Assembly (NCBI GenBank): GCA_020851555.1
Contig: JADZCM010000026.1
Coordinates: forward strand, 1-42,309
Length of the DNA stretch: 42,309 nt
DNA from: Bryobacterales bacterium
GTDB lineage: Bacteria > Acidobacteriota > Terriglobia > Bryobacterales > Bryobacteraceae
Direction of reading: 5' to 3'
Shown: positions 40,522 to 42,309 of the stretch, piece after piece
Layout of the letters: each line of letters starts with the position of its first letter
How positions within the stretch are numbered: the stretch's first letter is position 1
Notes under the pieces: generated by a model
Told to the model about the DNA's origin: nothing
Databases searched by the model: none
Seen by the model: only the letters and a program-made list of their open reading frames with translations
Translations under genes and position numbers: made by a program

Positions 40522-41729
40522 GGCAGCGGCCTCCATGGCCGAAACAGGACCGTCTCTCCCGCGCCGGGACTCCGCCGCGACACCGGGACCAGGACCACTC
40601 CGTCGGCGCCGGCGGCCGAGGCCAGATCAGCGCTGCTCTGCGAGATGACCGGCGCCACCGAAAGCCCGCTCTCTTCCGACACCAGGCGCGCAAGCATGTG
40701 GTGGACTCTGCCCCCGCCCGGCTCAGCGGGCGCGGCCAGCGCCATCGGCCAGGCGATGCGGCACGAATCGATGGGTTGCCCGGACAATCTCCGAAGGGCG
40801 GGCAAAACGAACTCGTGCAGCGCCGTCAACGAGGAGAGCGGGTTGCCCGGCAATCCGAAAATGTGGCGGCCGCCGGTTGCTGTCGCGTAGAGCGTGGGCT
40901 TTCCCGGTTTCATGCGCACGCCGTGGAAGCGGGTCACCGCCCCGGCGTCCGCCACCGCAGCGGGTACCAGGTCGTATTTGCCGACGGACACGCCGCCCGA
41001 TAGAAGGACCACGTCGTAGCGCCGCAGCGCACGGCGCAGCGCCGCCAGCAGCTTGGGCCTCTGATCCGTAACCGTGGCAAAGCGCGTGCCGGGATACCCC
41101 CACTGCGCCAATGCCGCGCACAACGCCGGCCCGTTGGAGTTCCGGATTTCGTGGGGCCTCACGCGGCTGCCGGCCGCTCTTAGCTCCGCCCCGGTGCAAA
41201 GGAGCGTGACGCGCGGCCGGCGATGCACCCTGACGGCGGTCCTGCCCACCGCGGCGCAGACCCCGATCTCCGCGGCGCCAAGCCGCGTTCCGGCCGCGAG
41301 CAGCACCGCGCCCTTGCGGGCATCTTCGCCCCGGCGCAGAATATTCGAACCGGCGGCTATGGATGAGTGGATTTCTACAACGCCATAGCCTGGCCTGGCT
41401 TGTTCGGCCATAACCACCGTGTCCGCGCCGGGCGGGACATTGGCCCCCGTCAGGACAAGCGCGCATGTGCCGGGCCGGACGCGCGGGCGAGCCGGACTGC
41501 CGGCCGCCACCTCGCCAATGAGGCGCAGCACGCAAGACGGACGCCGGAGGTCGGAGTGCCGGACGGCGTACCCGTCCATCGCCGAACGGTCGGCCGGCGG
41601 GAGATCGCGGTCAGCCCGCACATCCTCGGCCAGGCAGCAGCCCAGTGCGTCGATGAGCGGAACAACAACCGGCTCCTGCGGACGTACGTGCTGGAGAACG
41701 ATGTCCCAGGCCTCGTCGGGCGTGACCAC
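40518..41729 (-). CDS. moeA: Molybdopterin molybdenumtransferase
   Basis: A 403-residue MoeA that inserts molybdate into adenylated molybdopterin. Domain landmarks are LPPADRSAMDGYAVR, VLTGANVPPGADTVVMAEQ, RRGEDARKGAVLL, VTLLCTGAEL, VVLLSGGVSVGKYDLVP and IFGLPGNPLSSLTALHEFVLP. The start is a GTG with GGAGA six bases upstream. It is the first gene of the cofactor operon. A 28-29 residue signal-like frame (41920-41831) lies upstream on the same strand; no Mo-cofactor riboswitch was recognised in 41730-41830. Confidence 0.94.
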   Translation of the reverse strand: MVTPDEAWDIVLQHVRPQEPVVVPLIDALGCCLAEDVRADRDLPPADRSAMDGYAVRHSDLRRPSCVLRLIGEVAAGSPARPRVRPGTCALVLTGANVPPGADTVVMAEQARPGYGVVEIHSSIAAGSNILRRGEDARKGAVLLAAGTRLGAAEIGVCAAVGRTAVRVHRRPRVTLLCTGAELRAAGSRVRPHEIRNSNGPALCAALAQWGYPGTRFATVTDQRPKLLAALRRALRRYDVVLLSGGVSVGKYDLVPAAVADAGAVTRFHGVRMKPGKPTLYATATGGRHIFGLPGNPLSSLTALHEFVLPALRRLSGQPIDSCRIAWPMALAAPAEPGGGRVHHMLARLVSEESGLSVAPVISQSSADLASAAGADGVVLVPVSRRSPGAGETVLFRPWRPLP

Positions 41730-42198
41730 AACTCTCCTTTCCAGGTAACGGGAGGCCGCGGCGTTTCCGCCGGGACCCTATCGCCCGAAGACCATAGCAA
41801 TGCGCCGTAGGTTCCGCGGGTCGGAGATGTTCATACGATATTGTAACCAAGTTGGGATATTTGATCACGCTCGCCCGCCCGCGCCGCCAACACGGCGACA
41901 AAAAGAAGCAGAAGACGCATGGCTAATGTCCCTAGCCTTTCGGGCATCGAACATACTACCGGCCTTGACCAGATGGACTGGCCAAGCGGGGATTTTACCT
42001 CAAGCGGGGTCCACGCTGTTCATGGAAATCCGGCCACGGCCTCCAGCTTCGCTCAACGCCGTGGCGATCGCGTCCCGTTGGCCGGCCACCCGGAAACCGG
42101 CTCACCTCAGTACCAGCAGTTCGGCTTGCAGCTCCGGCCGTACAAGGCCGGTCGATTGACGCCAGTCGGTGTGGAAGCGGACGATCACTACTGTCCGG
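41730..42198. other. Region upstream of moeA, mostly without recognisable genes
   Basis: This 469-base stretch separates moeA from the transposase tail at the right edge. It holds the moeA ribosome-binding site, a short signal-peptide-like frame (41831-41920) and, beyond about 41925, DNA in which no conserved protein was recognised on either strand. An insertion-sequence end probably lies within it, but terminal inverted repeats could not be identified with only one end present. Confidence 0.5.
41831..41920 (-). pseudogene. Short signal-peptide-like frame, possibly a gene remnant
   Basis: From ATG 41920 to TGA 41833-41831 this minus-strand frame encodes 29 residues: a hydrophobic MRLLLLFVAVLAARAG and a short polar tail (ERDQISQLGYNIV). 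The start looks like a genuine export signal, so it may be the head of an exported protein cut off by a later insertion or deletion. No continuing frame was found. It might also be a leader frame upstream of moeA or chance. Confidence 0.25.
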
Positions 42199-42309
42199 CT
42201 AAAAGTCGAATAGAATCAACTGGTTGTCGGGGCAGGGTAAATCGCCCTGGGAGTTGGATGCCTGGAACGCCCGTGAAATGGGCACTTTTTCGAAGAGCGT
42301 GACGCTGAA
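42199..42309 (-). mobile_element. 3' tail of an IS4-like transposase gene (partial)
   Basis: On the minus strand a frame is open from the window edge to a TAG at 42201-42199, giving 36 residues: VTLFEKVPISRAFQAS, a polar linker and the end NQLILFDF. The combination of L-F-E-K-x-P-I near the end and a terminal N-Q-L-I-L-F-(D/E)-F is the tail found in IS4-type transposases of soil Acidobacteriota. The catalytic domain lies to the right of the window. Family assignment by tail only, hence moderate confidence. Confidence 0.5.

Noticed and set aside
41367..41810. Plus-strand frame antisense to the start of moeA
   Set aside because: It overlaps the conserved N-terminal MoeA domain, lacks a ribosome-binding site and shows no family features.
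41730..41830. Mo-cofactor riboswitch upstream of moeA
   Set aside because: No structure of that type could be recognised in the 100 bases before the gene; absence is not proven without a covariance-model search.

Overview
This 42.3 kb, GC-rich window looks like a chromosomal segment of an Acidobacteriota bacterium, most likely of the Bryobacterales/Solibacteres type. That placement is inferred from gene families: large TonB-dependent receptors with an N-terminal carboxypeptidase-regulatory-like domain, an acidobacterial VWFA-related secreted protein, Tat-exported Gfo/Idh/MocA and sugar-phosphate-isomerase proteins, a DUF1080 hydrolase and a SYLF protein. No rRNA, tRNA, CRISPR array or phage module was recognised. 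Both ends carry the last codons of transposase-like genes (1-66 and 42199-42309), and a broken AraC-type regulator lies just inside the left edge, so the window is a gene block bounded by mobile-element debris.

Layout, left to right. (1) 539-3176, plus strand: an NfeD-like membrane protein, a flotillin/YqiK-like SPFH protein and a small beta-carbonic-anhydrase-like protein. (2) 4351-3201, minus: a stand-alone ATP synthase subunit c gene, stop-start coupled to a HOGA/DapA-type aldolase that lacks the Schiff-base lysine. (3) 4519-7665, plus: a TonB-dependent receptor and a SYLF-domain protein. (4) 15019-7803, minus: five overlapping genes encoding an ABC ATPase, ABC permease, PaaK-like adenylate-forming enzyme, substrate-binding lipoprotein and TonB-dependent receptor. 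This would be a complete two-membrane uptake route with an acid-activating enzyme built in, and is the best candidate for an undescribed system here. (5) 17299-15197, minus: acpP, fabF and a four-helix membrane protein. (6) 23598-17429, minus: a cysteine-rich exported protein followed by a heavy-metal-type RND tripartite pump (outer-membrane factor, adaptor, inner-membrane pump). (7) 23687-28300: a divergent sugar locus with a sugar-phosphate isomerase and Gfo/Idh/MocA protein leftward, and deoC and a DUF1080 protein rightward. (8) 28326-36998: mostly single genes, namely a FabG-like SDR, a Memo protein with an N-terminal PqqD/RRE-like region, a VWFA protein, PilZ, a 53-residue basic protein, DinB, LexA, DUF72, a GT39-like membrane glycosyltransferase, a four-cysteine mini-protein and an Rrf2 regulator. 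(9) 41729-37021, minus: a molybdenum-cofactor operon moeA-moaA-moaC-(MOSC+mogA)-(mobB+mobA) with two gene fusions; moaD and moaE are not in the window.

Two themes recur. Operons are tightly packed with ATGA, GTGA, TGATG or TAATG junctions, implying translational coupling. Several first genes have a TATNAT-like hexamer only 5-9 bases before the start codon, suggesting leaderless or nearly leaderless mRNAs. All functions are inferred from motifs read by eye; no database search was run.
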